DNA of 64,000 nt from Thermotoga maritima MSB8 (GTDB lineage Bacteria; Thermotogota; Thermotogae; Thermotogales; Thermotogaceae), in the NCBI RefSeq assembly GCF_000008545.1, contig NC_000853.1:1254465-1318464 (forward strand), read 5' to 3'. Made by a program: the position numbers and the translations under genes. Positions 36,557-45,730 of the stretch are shown here, in pieces (position 1 is the first letter of the stretch; each line of letters begins with the position of its first letter). The notes beneath the pieces were generated by a model, which was not told the DNA's origin, made no database searches, and saw nothing but the letters and a program-made list of their open reading frames with translations.

Positions 36557-36645
36557 CGTTCTGAAAGAGAACGATTTTGTGAGACTATCGTTCTATAACA
36601 GAACGGAAAATAGAATTCTACGAAAAATCGTTCTTTTTGAGAACG
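36557..36645. promoter_or_regulatory. Array of three identical-arm palindromes, CGTTCT-N5-AGAACG
   Basis: Three 17-base inverted repeats with identical arms and different spacers: 36557-36573 (spacer GAAAG), 36589-36605 (ATAAC) and 36629-36645 (TTTTG). Starts are 32 and 40 bases apart, about three and four helical turns. A fourth half-site CGTTCC is at 36661-36666, and a perfect TAGAATTCTA at 36611-36620 lies between sites two and three. The last site overlaps the -35 region of the ATPase promoter and the first is next to the PhoP-like boxes of pstS. Confidence 0.85.
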
Positions 36646-36650
36646 TTTTG

Positions 36651-36659
36651 TGCTATAAT
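36651..36659 (+). promoter_or_regulatory. Extended -10 promoter of the AAA+ ATPase gene
   Basis: TGC followed by a perfect TATAAT (36654-36659) is an extended -10 element. The -35 position (about 36631-36636, TTCTTT) is poor and lies inside the third palindrome. Transcription would begin near 36666, giving a leader of only about 17 bases. Confidence 0.65.
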
Positions 36660-36682
36660 TCGTTCCAGAGGAGGTGCATACT

Positions 36683-37846
36683 GTGTACGAGGAGATCATC
36701 GAAAAATTGGATCTCCAGATGAACAGAATGATCAGTTTTCTTTCAAAAAAGATGCGTCTCTTTTTCCAGGATCTGGAAAAGAGATTCACAAACAGGGCGA
36801 TCCTTCTCTACGGACCACGAGGTGCGGGTAAGACCACTTTTCTCCTGTCGATGGCAAGAAAGCACGGTTTTCTTTATGTTTCAGGAGATGAAATTCTCCT
36901 TCTGGACGTTCCACTACACGATCTTTTTCAGGAGATAATGAAAAATTATCCGGGCATCATCATCGACGAAGTTCACCTTCTGAAAAACTGGAGTACCATC
37001 CTTAAGGTTCTTTACGATAGCTTTCCCGACAAGGTTATATGGACGAGTGACAGCAGTTCCGTTCTCCTGAGAAAGGGAATATCAGATCTTTCGAGAAGAT
37101 TCGTTTTGATCAGAATGCCTCTGATGTCTTTTAGAGAATTCATCCACTTCGAAACTGGAAAAACTCTGAGGAAGCTGAGTTCTCCCTTTGAGGTCTCCAT
37201 CGATTACGCCGCCGAGGCTTTAAAAGAAGTGGACCTGATGAGTCTCTTCAGAAAATATCGAGAGACTGGAACAAGACCGTTCTATGTGGAAGGTAACTTC
37301 AGAGAGAAGTTAATGAACATCCTGCAAAAGGCGATCTACTACGATGTACCACACTTTCTTGGTACAGTAACAGAAAATCACCTTGGGGTCATGAAGGCAA
37401 TCGTCGGCCACCTCCTCCATTCAAAGATACCGACGATAAACGTTGAATCCATGTGCAGAGAATGGGGTGTTGGAAAACAAAAGTTTTATCAGTTACTACA
37501 AACAATGGAAGAAATAGAGCTTGTGAACATCGTGCGGAAAAAAAGGGTAGAAAAACCCTTTTCAAAAGGGGAAAAGATCTTCTTATCTGATCCTGCCATG
37601 TACTACGCTTTCGAGGGAGAAATTGGAAATTTCAGAGAGGCTTTCGTTGTCTTCGCATTGAAAGAGATCGGGAAAATATACGCTGTGAAAAACGAAGAAG
37701 AAGGAGATTACGTTTTCGAAGGAATAAAGATAGAAGTTGGTGGAAAGAGCAAGAAAAAGAAATCGAGTGACTTCGTGATAAGGGACGATGTCGATCTTCC
37801 CGTTAGAAATGTGATCCCGATGTGGATGCTGGGGATGTTGTGGTGA
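36683..37846 (+). CDS. AAA+ ATPase with winged-helix segment (AAA_14/DUF4143 type)
   Basis: A 387-residue protein. Walker A LLYGPRGAGKTTFLLSMA is near 39-56 and Walker B YPGIIIDEVHLLKNW near 93. After a helical region, VESMCREWGVGKQKFYQLLQ (about 255-275) looks like a winged helix-turn-helix, and the C terminus carries a PD-(D/E)xK-like stretch FEGIKIEVGGKSKKKKSSDF. GTG at 36683 follows AGAGGAGGT. Family members are common in Thermotogales and archaea, but their function is unknown. Codon use is slightly more AT-rich than the pst genes. The three palindromes upstream suggest tight control, possibly autoregulation. Confidence 0.82.
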   Translation: MYEEIIEKLDLQMNRMISFLSKKMRLFFQDLEKRFTNRAILLYGPRGAGKTTFLLSMARKHGFLYVSGDEILLLDVPLHDLFQEIMKNYPGIIIDEVHLLKNWSTILKVLYDSFPDKVIWTSDSSSVLLRKGISDLSRRFVLIRMPLMSFREFIHFETGKTLRKLSSPFEVSIDYAAEALKEVDLMSLFRKYRETGTRPFYVEGNFREKLMNILQKAIYYDVPHFLGTVTENHLGVMKAIVGHLLHSKIPTINVESMCREWGVGKQKFYQLLQTMEEIELVNIVRKKRVEKPFSKGEKIFLSDPAMYYAFEGEIGNFREAFVVFALKEIGKIYAVKNEEEGDYVFEGIKIEVGGKSKKKKSSDFVIRDDVDLPVRNVIPMWMLGMLW

Positions 37847-37866
37847 CTCTCAGAAGGTGGTATAAT
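37838..37866 (+). promoter_or_regulatory. Promoter of the hydrogenase-maturation operon
   Basis: TTGTGG (37838-37843), a 17-base spacer and a perfect TATAAT (37861-37866). The -35 box overlaps the stop codon of the ATPase gene. The transcript would start near 37873 and carry a leader of about 114 bases. Confidence 0.72.
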
Positions 37867-37872
37867 ATGAAC

Positions 37873-37986
37873 AGAAAGTGAGAAAAATCACAAACCTCCT
37901 GAGGTGGAGGGGAAAATCCTGACACCGGGGGAGGGGATGGATGGAAGTATACCCCTCTCCCGGCACGTGGAGAGGGGGTTTTCGTT
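37873..37986 (+). promoter_or_regulatory. Attenuator- or riboswitch-like leader upstream of the hydrogenase-maturation genes
   Basis: Three segments can pair in two exclusive ways. A (37925-37936, CCGGGGGAGGGG) pairs over 12 bases, one of them G-U, with B (37952-37963, CCCCTCTCCCGG). B (37952-37960) also pairs perfectly over nine bases with C (37969-37977, GGAGAGGGG), and C is followed by GTTTTCGTTTT. The B:C hairpin thus resembles a terminator and also buries the ribosome site eight bases before the TTG at 37987. Upstream, CCTCC at 37895-37899 can pair with GGAGG at 37906-37910 or with GGAGG inside A. I do not match it to any riboswitch class I know. Confidence 0.68.
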
Positions 37987-38235
37987 TTGGAGAAGAGATT
38001 CTACATCCTCACCATCGTGGTGGAAGACCGGGAAAAAGCCTACCGACAGGTGAACGAACTCCTTCACAATTTCTCCGAAGACATTCTGCTCAGAGTCGGC
38101 TATCCCGTCAGAGAAGAGAACATGGCGATCATATTCCTCGTTCTGAAAACAGACAACGACACGATAGGTGCCCTCTCCGGAAAGCTCGGCCAGATTTCCG
38201 GTGTTCGCGTGAAAACAGTTCCTTTGAAGAGGTGA
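37987..38235 (+). CDS. ACT-domain protein, putative [FeFe]-hydrogenase system regulator (TM1266 family)
   Basis: An 82-residue ACT-like domain: RFYILTIVVEDREKAYRQVNEL, then ILLRVGYPVREENMAIIFLVLKTD and a final VRVKTVPLKR. Small proteins of this kind next to hydrogenase maturases define the TM1266-type family, proposed to regulate the iron-only hydrogenase system. TTG at 37987 has GGAGAGGGGG eight bases upstream, inside the leader hairpin. It is the first gene of the maturation operon and could be the product or sensor that controls the leader (inference). Confidence 0.88.
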   Translation: MEKRFYILTIVVEDREKAYRQVNELLHNFSEDILLRVGYPVREENMAIIFLVLKTDNDTIGALSGKLGQISGVRVKTVPLKR

Positions 38236-38240
38236 TGTGT

Positions 38241-39656
38241 ATGTATGTGTTTGTGAAAGAGCGTGTAGAGAGCAGATCTTTCATACCGGAAGAAAAGATA
38301 TTTGAACTTCTGGAGAAAACGAAAAACCCGGATCCTGCAAGGGTGAGAGAGATCATCCAGAAGTCGCTGGACAAGAACAGGCTCGAGCCGGAAGAGACGG
38401 CCACCCTTTTGAATGTGGAAGATCCAGAGCTTCTGGAGGAGATCTTCGAAGCAGCCCGCACTCTGAAAGAGAGAATCTACGGAAACAGAATCGTTCTTTT
38501 TGCACCACTCTACATAGGAAACGATTGTATAAACGACTGTGTTTACTGCGGTTTCAGAGTTTCCAACAAAGTGGTGGAAAGAAGAACGCTCACAGAAGAG
38601 CAGTTGAAAGAAGAAGTCAAAGCGCTCGTTTCCCAGGGACACAAAAGGCTCATCGTTGTCTATGGAGAGCACCCCAATTACTCACCTGAGTTCATCGCAA
38701 GAACGATCGACATCGTTTACAACACGAAGTACGGAAACGGTGAGATCAGACGCGTGAACGTCAACGCGGCACCTCAAACGATTGAAGGCTACAAGATCAT
38801 AAAGTCCGTGGGAATCGGCACTTTCCAGATCTTTCAGGAAACGTACCACAGAGAAACTTACCTGAAGCTTCACCCAAGAGGCCCGAAATCGAACTACAAC
38901 TGGAGGCTCTACGGTCTGGACAGGGCGATGATGGCGGGAATCGACGACGTTGGAATAGGAGCGCTCTTCGGCCTCTACGACTGGAAGTTCGAAGTGATGG
39001 GTCTCCTTTACCACACGATACACCTCGAAGAGAGATTCGGCGTAGGACCGCACACCATCTCCTTCCCGAGGATAAAACCCGCGATAAACACACCATATTC
39101 GCAGAAACCGGAACACGTCGTGAGCGATGAAGACTTCAAGAAGCTCGTCGCCATCATAAGGCTTTCTGTTCCGTACACGGGAATGATTCTCACCGCGAGA
39201 GAACCCGCAAAACTCAGAGACGAGGTGATAAAGCTTGGTGTCTCACAGATAGACGCCGGCTCCAGAATAGGAATCGGGGCTTACTCTCACAAGGAAGACG
39301 ACGAAGACAGAAAGAGACAGTTCACGCTCGAAGACCCAAGGCCCCTCGATCAGGTGATGAGAAGCCTTCTGAAAGAAGGTTTTGTACCGTCATTCTGCAC
39401 CGCGTGCTACAGGGCTGGTAGAACGGGAGAGCACTTCATGGAGTTTGCGATTCCCGGTTTCGTGAAGAACTTCTGCACACCGAACGCCCTGTTCACACTA
39501 CAGGAGTACCTCTGCGACTACGCGACCGAGGAGACGAGAAAAGTGGGAGAAGAGGTCATCGAAAGAGAACTCCAGAAGATGAATCCAAAGATCAGAGAGA
39601 GAGTGAGAGAGGGACTCGAAAAGATAAAGCGCGGTGAGAGGGATGTCAGATTTTAA
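38241..39656 (+). CDS. hydG: [FeFe]-hydrogenase maturase HydG (radical SAM, tyrosine lyase)
   Basis: A 471-residue enzyme that cleaves tyrosine to give the CO and CN ligands of the H-cluster. The radical SAM motif is NDCINDCVYCGFR near 90-102, followed by LYGDYGEHPNY-like VYGEHPNYSPEF. The C-terminal CTACYRAGRTGEHFMEFA and later cysteine carry the second iron-sulfur cluster specific to HydG and distinguish it from ThiH. The start is ATG 38241, placed correctly behind GAAGAGGTG; an ATG two codons earlier is too close. It overlaps the next gene slightly. Confidence 0.95.
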   Translation: MYVFVKERVESRSFIPEEKIFELLEKTKNPDPARVREIIQKSLDKNRLEPEETATLLNVEDPELLEEIFEAARTLKERIYGNRIVLFAPLYIGNDCINDCVYCGFRVSNKVVERRTLTEEQLKEEVKALVSQGHKRLIVVYGEHPNYSPEFIARTIDIVYNTKYGNGEIRRVNVNAAPQTIEGYKIIKSVGIGTFQIFQETYHRETYLKLHPRGPKSNYNWRLYGLDRAMMAGIDDVGIGALFGLYDWKFEVMGLLYHTIHLEERFGVGPHTISFPRIKPAINTPYSQKPEHVVSDEDFKKLVAIIRLSVPYTGMILTAREPAKLRDEVIKLGVSQIDAGSRIGIGAYSHKEDDEDRKRQFTLEDPRPLDQVMRSLLKEGFVPSFCTACYRAGRTGEHFMEFAIPGFVKNFCTPNALFTLQEYLCDYATEETRKVGEEVIERELQKMNPKIRERVREGLEKIKRGERDVRF

Positions 39657-39888
39657 AAGGATCCTCGAAGAGATCGCGGAAAAATACAACTGCAAGATCT
39701 GGATCTCAGAGAAAATAGGAAAGAGATGGTCCTTTTACAGAGATCTCAAAGCGGGAAGGGAAAAGTTCCTTCCCGCCGAGCTTCTCGTCGAAAACGAAAG
39801 GTTCGGAGTCTTCGCAGAAGATTTCCCGGAAGACAAAAGAGACGAAGTGATCCCTCTTTTGCAGAAAATTCTGGATGAACTGGAGTGA
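39643..39888 (+). CDS. Small uncharacterised protein between hydG and hydE
   Basis: An 81-residue protein I do not recognise. MSDFKRILEEIAEKYNCKIWI is an amphipathic helix plus strand; later GKRWSFYRDLKAG and EVIPLLQKILDELE. It has a single cysteine and no membrane segment. It overlaps the hydG stop by 14 bases and ends six bases before hydE, so it belongs to the maturation operon. ATG at 39643 is the likeliest start; a GTG at 39634 is in frame. Confidence 0.82.
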   Translation: MSDFKRILEEIAEKYNCKIWISEKIGKRWSFYRDLKAGREKFLPAELLVENERFGVFAEDFPEDKRDEVIPLLQKILDELE

Positions 39889-39894
39889 TGAATC

Positions 39895-40927
39895 ATGACC
39901 GGTAGAGAAATTCTGGAAAAACTTGAAAGAAGAGAGTTCACAAGAGAAGTCCTGAAAGAGGCACTTTCCATAAACGACAGGGGGTTCAACGAGGCTCTCT
40001 TCAAACTCGCGGACGAGATCAGAAGAAAGTACGTGGGCGACGAGGTGCACATCAGGGCAATCATAGAGTTCTCGAACGTGTGCAGAAAGAACTGTCTCTA
40101 CTGCGGTCTGAGAAGAGACAACAAGAATTTGAAAAGATACCGAATGACTCCGGAAGAGATCGTCGAACGGGCAAGACTCGCCGTCCAGTTCGGCGCGAAA
40201 ACGATCGTCCTTCAATCCGGTGAAGACCCCTATTACATGCCGGATGTGATATCGGACATCGTGAAGGAAATAAAGAAGATGGGAGTTGCCGTCACCCTGA
40301 GCCTTGGAGAGTGGCCAAGAGAGTACTATGAAAAGTGGAAAGAAGCGGGAGCGGACAGGTATCTTTTGAGACACGAGACGGCGAATCCCGTTCTTCACAG
40401 AAAGCTCAGGCCCGATACATCGTTCGAGAACAGACTGAATTGTCTTCTCACGTTGAAAGAACTCGGATACGAGACGGGAGCGGGCTCTATGGTGGGACTC
40501 CCCGGACAGACGATAGACGATCTGGTCGACGATCTCCTGTTTCTGAAGGAGCACGATTTCGACATGGTGGGAATAGGACCGTTCATTCCGCATCCAGACA
40601 CACCTCTTGCAAACGAGAAGAAAGGAGACTTCACCCTCACGCTGAAGATGGTGGCGCTCACAAGAATCCTTCTTCCAGACTCGAACATCCCGGCGACCAC
40701 CGCCATGGGAACGATCGTTCCGGGAGGAAGAGAGATCACCCTCAGATGCGGTGCAAACGTCATCATGCCGAACTGGACTCCTTCTCCTTACAGACAGCTT
40801 TATCAGCTCTATCCTGGAAAGATCTGCGTTTTCGAGAAGGACACTGCGTGTATTCCCTGCGTGATGAAGATGATAGAGCTCCTCGGCAGGAAACCAGGAA
40901 GGGACTGGGGAGGCAGAAAAAGGGTCT

Positions 40928-40941
<14 letters not shown>
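39895..40941 (+). CDS. hydE: [FeFe]-hydrogenase maturase HydE (radical SAM)
   Basis: A 348-residue radical SAM enzyme of the BioB/HydE group. EFSNVCRKNCLYCGLRRDN near 56-74 holds the three cluster cysteines; LQSGEDPYYMPD, LSLGEWPREYYEKWKEAGAD, LRHETANPVLH and PGQTIDDLVDDLLFL are typical of HydE. GPFIPHPDTPL and CVMKMIELLGRK follow. It acts in building the dithiomethylamine/iron part of the H-cluster. ATG at 39895. HydF is not in the window. Confidence 0.95.
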
Positions 40942-42129
<1,188 letters not shown>

Positions 42130-42131
<2 letters not shown>

Positions 42132-42160
42132 AGCCCCCGGATGGGGGCTTTCTCTCTTTC
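42130..42160 (+). terminator. Terminator after the trans-sulfuration gene
   Basis: Eight-base stem AAGCCCCC/GGGGGCTT with a GGAT loop (42131-42150), followed by TCTCTCTTTC. It overlaps the stop codon and separates the gene from the convergent pilin gene. Confidence 0.85.
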
Positions 42161-42172
42161 AGGCGGGAGTGT

Positions 42173-42646
42173 TTACCACCAGAAGGCGTCGATGGTTTTT
42201 ATAATTTGTACCTTAGTAGTATCTGCTTTCGACACACCATTACCGTATGTTTCTTTTAGAGCCCCCACTACGAGGTCAGGCAAATTATCGCTTCTCGTAT
42301 TATAAACGATCTTAATCTCAATTTGTGTGTTACTATTGGTGGCACTTGTTGTTAACGTCTCCAGATTAGGATCAGTTAGAATGGTGTCATCAACAAAACC
42401 TTTACCTTGCAGTTCTGATCGCCAATTCGTGAGAGTCTTACCATCAACATCCTCCGTTGCCGGCAACGTTGCCATCAGATACTGTTCGATTCCCTGCTCC
42501 AGGTTTCTCAATTGAACCGCTATCCTTGTAGCCCTCGCTTTCCTCATCGCACCCGTTGCCGTTGGGATCAACACTGCCATCAGGGCTGCGATGATTGCCA
42601 TAACGATCAGAAGTTCAATCAACGTGAAACCCGCTCTCTTTCTCAT
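42173..42646 (-). CDS. Type IV pilin-like prepilin
   Basis: A 157-residue prepilin. MRKRAGFTLIELLIVMAIIAALM is the class III signal: prepilin peptidase would cut after Gly6, leaving Phe1 and the conserved Glu5, with a 20-residue hydrophobic helix. The globular part has no cysteine pair and ends in DAFWW. ATG at 42646 is chosen over GTG 42655 because GGAGGTG lies seven bases upstream. The distal half uses AAT, CAA, GTA and CTA codons that are rare in neighbouring genes. It stands alone with its own strong promoter and could be a pilus, pseudopilus or competence subunit. Confidence 0.9.
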   Translation of the reverse strand: MRKRAGFTLIELLIVMAIIAALMAVLIPTATGAMRKARATRIAVQLRNLEQGIEQYLMATLPATEDVDGKTLTNWRSELQGKGFVDDTILTDPNLETLTTSATNSNTQIEIKIVYNTRSDNLPDLVVGALKETYGNGVSKADTTKVQIIKTIDAFWW

Positions 42647-42698
42647 AAAATCCACCTCCCGGGTTAAAAATTGTTAAATATAGATTTTCACATTTTGC

Positions 42699-42729
42699 AT
42701 TATACACCTTGACATGGTAGAATGTCAAG
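42699..42729 (-). promoter_or_regulatory. Pilin promoter overlapped by inverted repeat CTTGACA-N8-TGTCAAG
   Basis: On the minus strand a perfect TTGACA (42728-42723) and a perfect TATAAT (42704-42699) are 18 bases apart. CTTGACA (42708-42714) and TGTCAAG (42723-42729) form a perfect inverted repeat covering the -35 box and spacer, so a dimeric repressor could block polymerase. Confidence 0.7.
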
Positions 42730-42832
42730 ATTTTAATGTTGAAATATCACCCGCTAAGAACAGAAGAAAACTGTTAAATTCGTCTCAAAGACAAACCGGT
42801 ACATTTCTTGTTACAGAATTATAACATACTTC

Positions 42833-42841
42833 TGCTATAAT
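42833..42841 (+). promoter_or_regulatory. Extended -10 promoter of gatA-gatB
   Basis: TGC-TATAAT (42833-42841) is a perfect extended -10 box. No good -35 is seen at the expected distance. The start would be about 15 bases before the gatA ribosome site. Confidence 0.6.
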
Positions 42842-42862
42842 CCACGAGAGGAGGTGATCGAT

Positions 42863-44281
42863 TTGGACTTCAGAAAACTCACAATAGAAGAGTGTCTGAA
42901 ACTTTCCGAAGAAGAAAGGGAGAAACTCCCACAACTTTCCCTGGAAACCATCAAAAGACTCGATCCACACGTGAAGGCGTTCATCTCCGTAAGAGAGAAT
43001 GTTTCCGTTGAGAAGAAGGGAAAATTCTGGGGAATTCCAGTTGCGATCAAGGACAACATTCTCACACTGGGCATGAGAACGACCTGTGCCTCCAGGATAC
43101 TCGAAAACTACGAATCCGTTTTCGATGCCACAGTGGTGAAGAAGATGAAGGAAGCAGGCTTTGTCGTGGTTGGGAAGGCAAACCTCGATGAGTTTGCGAT
43201 GGGCTCGAGCACCGAAAGATCCGCATTCTTTCCCACAAGAAACCCCTGGGACCTGGAAAGGGTTCCCGGCGGAAGCAGTGGGGGTTCTGCCGCGGCCGTT
43301 TCTGCAGGAATGGTGGTGGCAGCACTCGGAAGCGACACGGGAGGCTCTGTGAGACAGCCCGCTTCCCTGTGCGGTGTTGTTGGGTACAAGCCCACCTACG
43401 GTCTCGTCTCAAGGTACGGTCTTGTAGCGTTTGCAAGTTCTCTGGACCAGATCGGACCCATCACAAAGACCGTAAGAGACGCTGCAATCCTCATGGAGAT
43501 CATCTCGGGCCGGGACGAAAACGATGCCACGACGGTGAACAGGAAGGTGGACTTCCTCTCGGAGATAGAAGAGGGAGTCTCCGGCATGAAGTTTGCCGTT
43601 CCTGAAGAGATCTACGAACACGATATAGAAGAAGGAGTTTCGGAAAGATTCGAAGAGGCCCTGAAACTTCTCGAGAGACTCGGTGCAAAGGTGGAGAGAG
43701 TGAAGATACCCCACATCAAGTACTCTGTTGCCACCTACTACGTCATCGCTCCAGCCGAGGCGAGTTCAAACCTTGCCAGATTCGACGGTGTGAAGTACGG
43801 CCTCAGGATAAAAGAGAAAGGCCTCAGGGAGATGTACATGAAGACAAGAAACGTGGGCTTCGGTGAGGAAGTGAGAAGAAGGATCATGATCGGAACCTTC
43901 ACCCTCAGCGCTGCCTACTACGAAGCCTATTTCAACAAGGCCATGAAAGTGAGGAGAAAGATCTCCGATGAGCTCAACGAGGTGCTCTCGCAGTACGACG
44001 CGATCCTCACTCCCACCTCCCCGGTGACGGCCTTCAAGATCGGAGAGATAAAAGATCCTCTCACCTACTACCTCATGGACATCTTCACGATACCCGCAAA
44101 CCTCGCGGGACTTCCCGCGATCAGTGTGCCGTTCGGGTTCTCAAACAATCTCCCCGTTGGTGTTCAGGTGATAGGCAGAAGGTTCGCGGACGGGAAAGTC
44201 TTCAGAATAGCGAGGGCCATAGAGAAGAACTCCCCATACAACGAAAACGGCATGTTCCCGCTCCCGGAGGTGAAAGCATGA
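42863..44281 (+). CDS. gatA: Asp-tRNA(Asn)/Glu-tRNA(Gln) amidotransferase subunit A
   Basis: A 472-residue amidase-signature protein that releases ammonia from glutamine for tRNA amidation. [11 protein letters not shown] carries the catalytic Lys near 57, [16 protein letters not shown] the cis-Ser near 133, and [16 protein letters not shown] the nucleophilic Ser near 157. TTG at 42863 lies seven bases after GAGAGGAGGT; GTG at 42854, giving three more residues, overlaps that site. gatB follows with a four-base overlap; gatC is not here. Confidence 0.95.
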   Translation: MDFRKLTIEECLKLSEEEREKLPQLSLETIKRLDPHVKAFISVRENVSVEKKGKFWGIPVAIKDNILTLGMRTTCASRILENYESVFDATVVKKMKEAGFVVVGKANLDEFAMGSSTERSAFFPTRNPWDLERVPGGSSGGSAAAVSAGMVVAALGSDTGGSVRQPASLCGVVGYKPTYGLVSRYGLVAFASSLDQIGPITKTVRDAAILMEIISGRDENDATTVNRKVDFLSEIEEGVSGMKFAVPEEIYEHDIEEGVSERFEEALKLLERLGAKVERVKIPHIKYSVATYYVIAPAEASSNLARFDGVKYGLRIKEKGLREMYMKTRNVGFGEEVRRRIMIGTFTLSAAYYEAYFNKAMKVRRKISDELNEVLSQYDAILTPTSPVTAFKIGEIKDPLTYYLMDIFTIPANLAGLPAISVPFGFSNNLPVGVQVIGRRFADGKVFRIARAIEKNSPYNENGMFPLPEVKA

Positions 44282-45726
44282 GATACAGACCCGTCATAGG
44301 TCTTGAGATACACGTTCAGCTTTCAACGAAGACAAAAGCGTTCTGCTCCTGCCCGGCGGATGTCTTCGAGCTTCCTCCGAACACGGCGATCTGTCCCGTC
44401 TGCACCGGCCAGCCGGGGGCCCTTCCCGTTCCCAACGAAGAGATGATCAGGTTCGCCGTGAAGACCGCCCTTGCGTTGAACTGCAAGATTCACAAGTATT
44501 CCAGATTCGACAGAAAGAACTACTTCTATCCTGACCTTCCCAAGGGATACCAGATCAGCCAGTACTTCTACCCGATCGCAACCGAGGGTTTCCTGGAGAT
44601 AGACGGAGACGAAGGAAGGAAAAAAGTCAGAATCAGAAGGCTCCACCTCGAGGAAGACGCTGGGAAACTCGTCCACGAAGGGGACTCCATCACCCGTGCG
44701 AGCTACTCTCTGGTCGATATGAACAGATGCGGTGTTCCTCTCATCGAGATCGTCACAGAGCCCGATATTTCTTCTCCGAGAGAAGCTCGCGTTTTCATGG
44801 AGAAGCTGAGATCCATCGTGAGGTACCTCGGCGTGAGCACGGGAGACATGGAAAAGGGAGCGCTCAGATGCGACGCGAACATCTCCGTTGTTGACACAGA
44901 AACGGGAAGACAGAGCAACAGGGTGGAAGTGAAGAACATGAACTCTTTCAGGTTCGTCGAAAGGGCTTTGGAGTACGAGTTCGAGCGAATTGTGAAGGCG
45001 ATGGAGAGAGGAGAAGACGTGGAAAGAGAGACGAGAGGCTGGGACATGGCCACGAAGATCACCGTTTCCATGAGAGGAAAAGAAGAAGAGAGCGACTACA
45101 GGTACTTCCCGGAGCCGGACATACCGCCCGTTGTTCTCTCCGACGAGTATCTCGAAGAGGTGAAAAAGGAACTCCCAGAGCTTCCAGACGAGAAGGCAGA
45201 GCGATTCATGAGAGAGTACGGCCTTCCGGAGTACGACGCGAAGGTGCTCACCTCGAGTAAAGAACTCGCTGAGTTCTTCGAAGAGTGTGTGAAGGTGGTG
45301 AACAGACCGAAGGATCTCAGCAACTGGATCATGACGGAAGTTCTGAGAGAACTCAACGAAAGAAACATCGAAATCACAGAGTCAAAACTGACCCCTCAGC
45401 ACTTCGCTGATCTCTTCAAATTGATGGACGAAGGAAAAATCTCCATAAAGATCGCAAAGGAGATATTCCCGGAAGTCTTCGAAACAGGAAAGATGCCCTC
45501 CCAGATCGTGGAGGAAAAGGGTTTGACTCAGATCAACGACGAAAAACTCATCGAGGAACTGGTGAAAAAGGCGATGGAACAGAATCCAAAGGCCGTTCAG
45601 GATTACAAATCAGGCAAAAAGAAAGCGGCAGGGTTTTTCGTGGGATACGTGATGAGAGAGACAAAAGGAAAAGCGAATCCGGAACTCACGAACAGGATCA
45701 TTCAAAAACTCCTCGAGGGGGAGTGA
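44278..45726 (+). CDS. gatB: Asp-tRNA(Asn)/Glu-tRNA(Gln) amidotransferase subunit B
   Basis: A 482-residue kinase-like transamidase subunit. [17 protein letters not shown] near the N terminus, [16 protein letters not shown] with zinc-type cysteines, [20 protein letters not shown] and [18 protein letters not shown] form the catalytic cradle. [14 protein letters not shown] precedes the helical domain and the C-terminal YqeY-type tRNA-binding tail. It activates the tRNA-bound Asp or Glu and receives ammonia from GatA. Confidence 0.96.
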   Translation: MRYRPVIGLEIHVQLSTKTKAFCSCPADVFELPPNTAICPVCTGQPGALPVPNEEMIRFAVKTALALNCKIHKYSRFDRKNYFYPDLPKGYQISQYFYPIATEGFLEIDGDEGRKKVRIRRLHLEEDAGKLVHEGDSITRASYSLVDMNRCGVPLIEIVTEPDISSPREARVFMEKLRSIVRYLGVSTGDMEKGALRCDANISVVDTETGRQSNRVEVKNMNSFRFVERALEYEFERIVKAMERGEDVERETRGWDMATKITVSMRGKEEESDYRYFPEPDIPPVVLSDEYLEEVKKELPELPDEKAERFMREYGLPEYDAKVLTSSKELAEFFEECVKVVNRPKDLSNWIMTEVLRELNERNIEITESKLTPQHFADLFKLMDEGKISIKIAKEIFPEVFETGKMPSQIVEEKGLTQINDEKLIEELVKKAMEQNPKAVQDYKSGKKKAAGFFVGYVMRETKGKANPELTNRIIQKLLEGE

Positions 45727-45730
45727 TATT

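Noticed and set aside
36557-36645. CIRCE or LexA boxes
   Set aside because: CIRCE (TTAGCACTC-N9-GAGTGCTAA) and the Gram-positive LexA site (GAAC-N4-GTTC) differ; here the arms are CGTTCT/AGAACG with a five-base spacer.
36557-36645. CRISPR-like repeat cluster
   Set aside because: The repeats are palindromic half-site pairs of 17 bases with spacers of 15 and 23 bases and no cas genes; this is an operator array.
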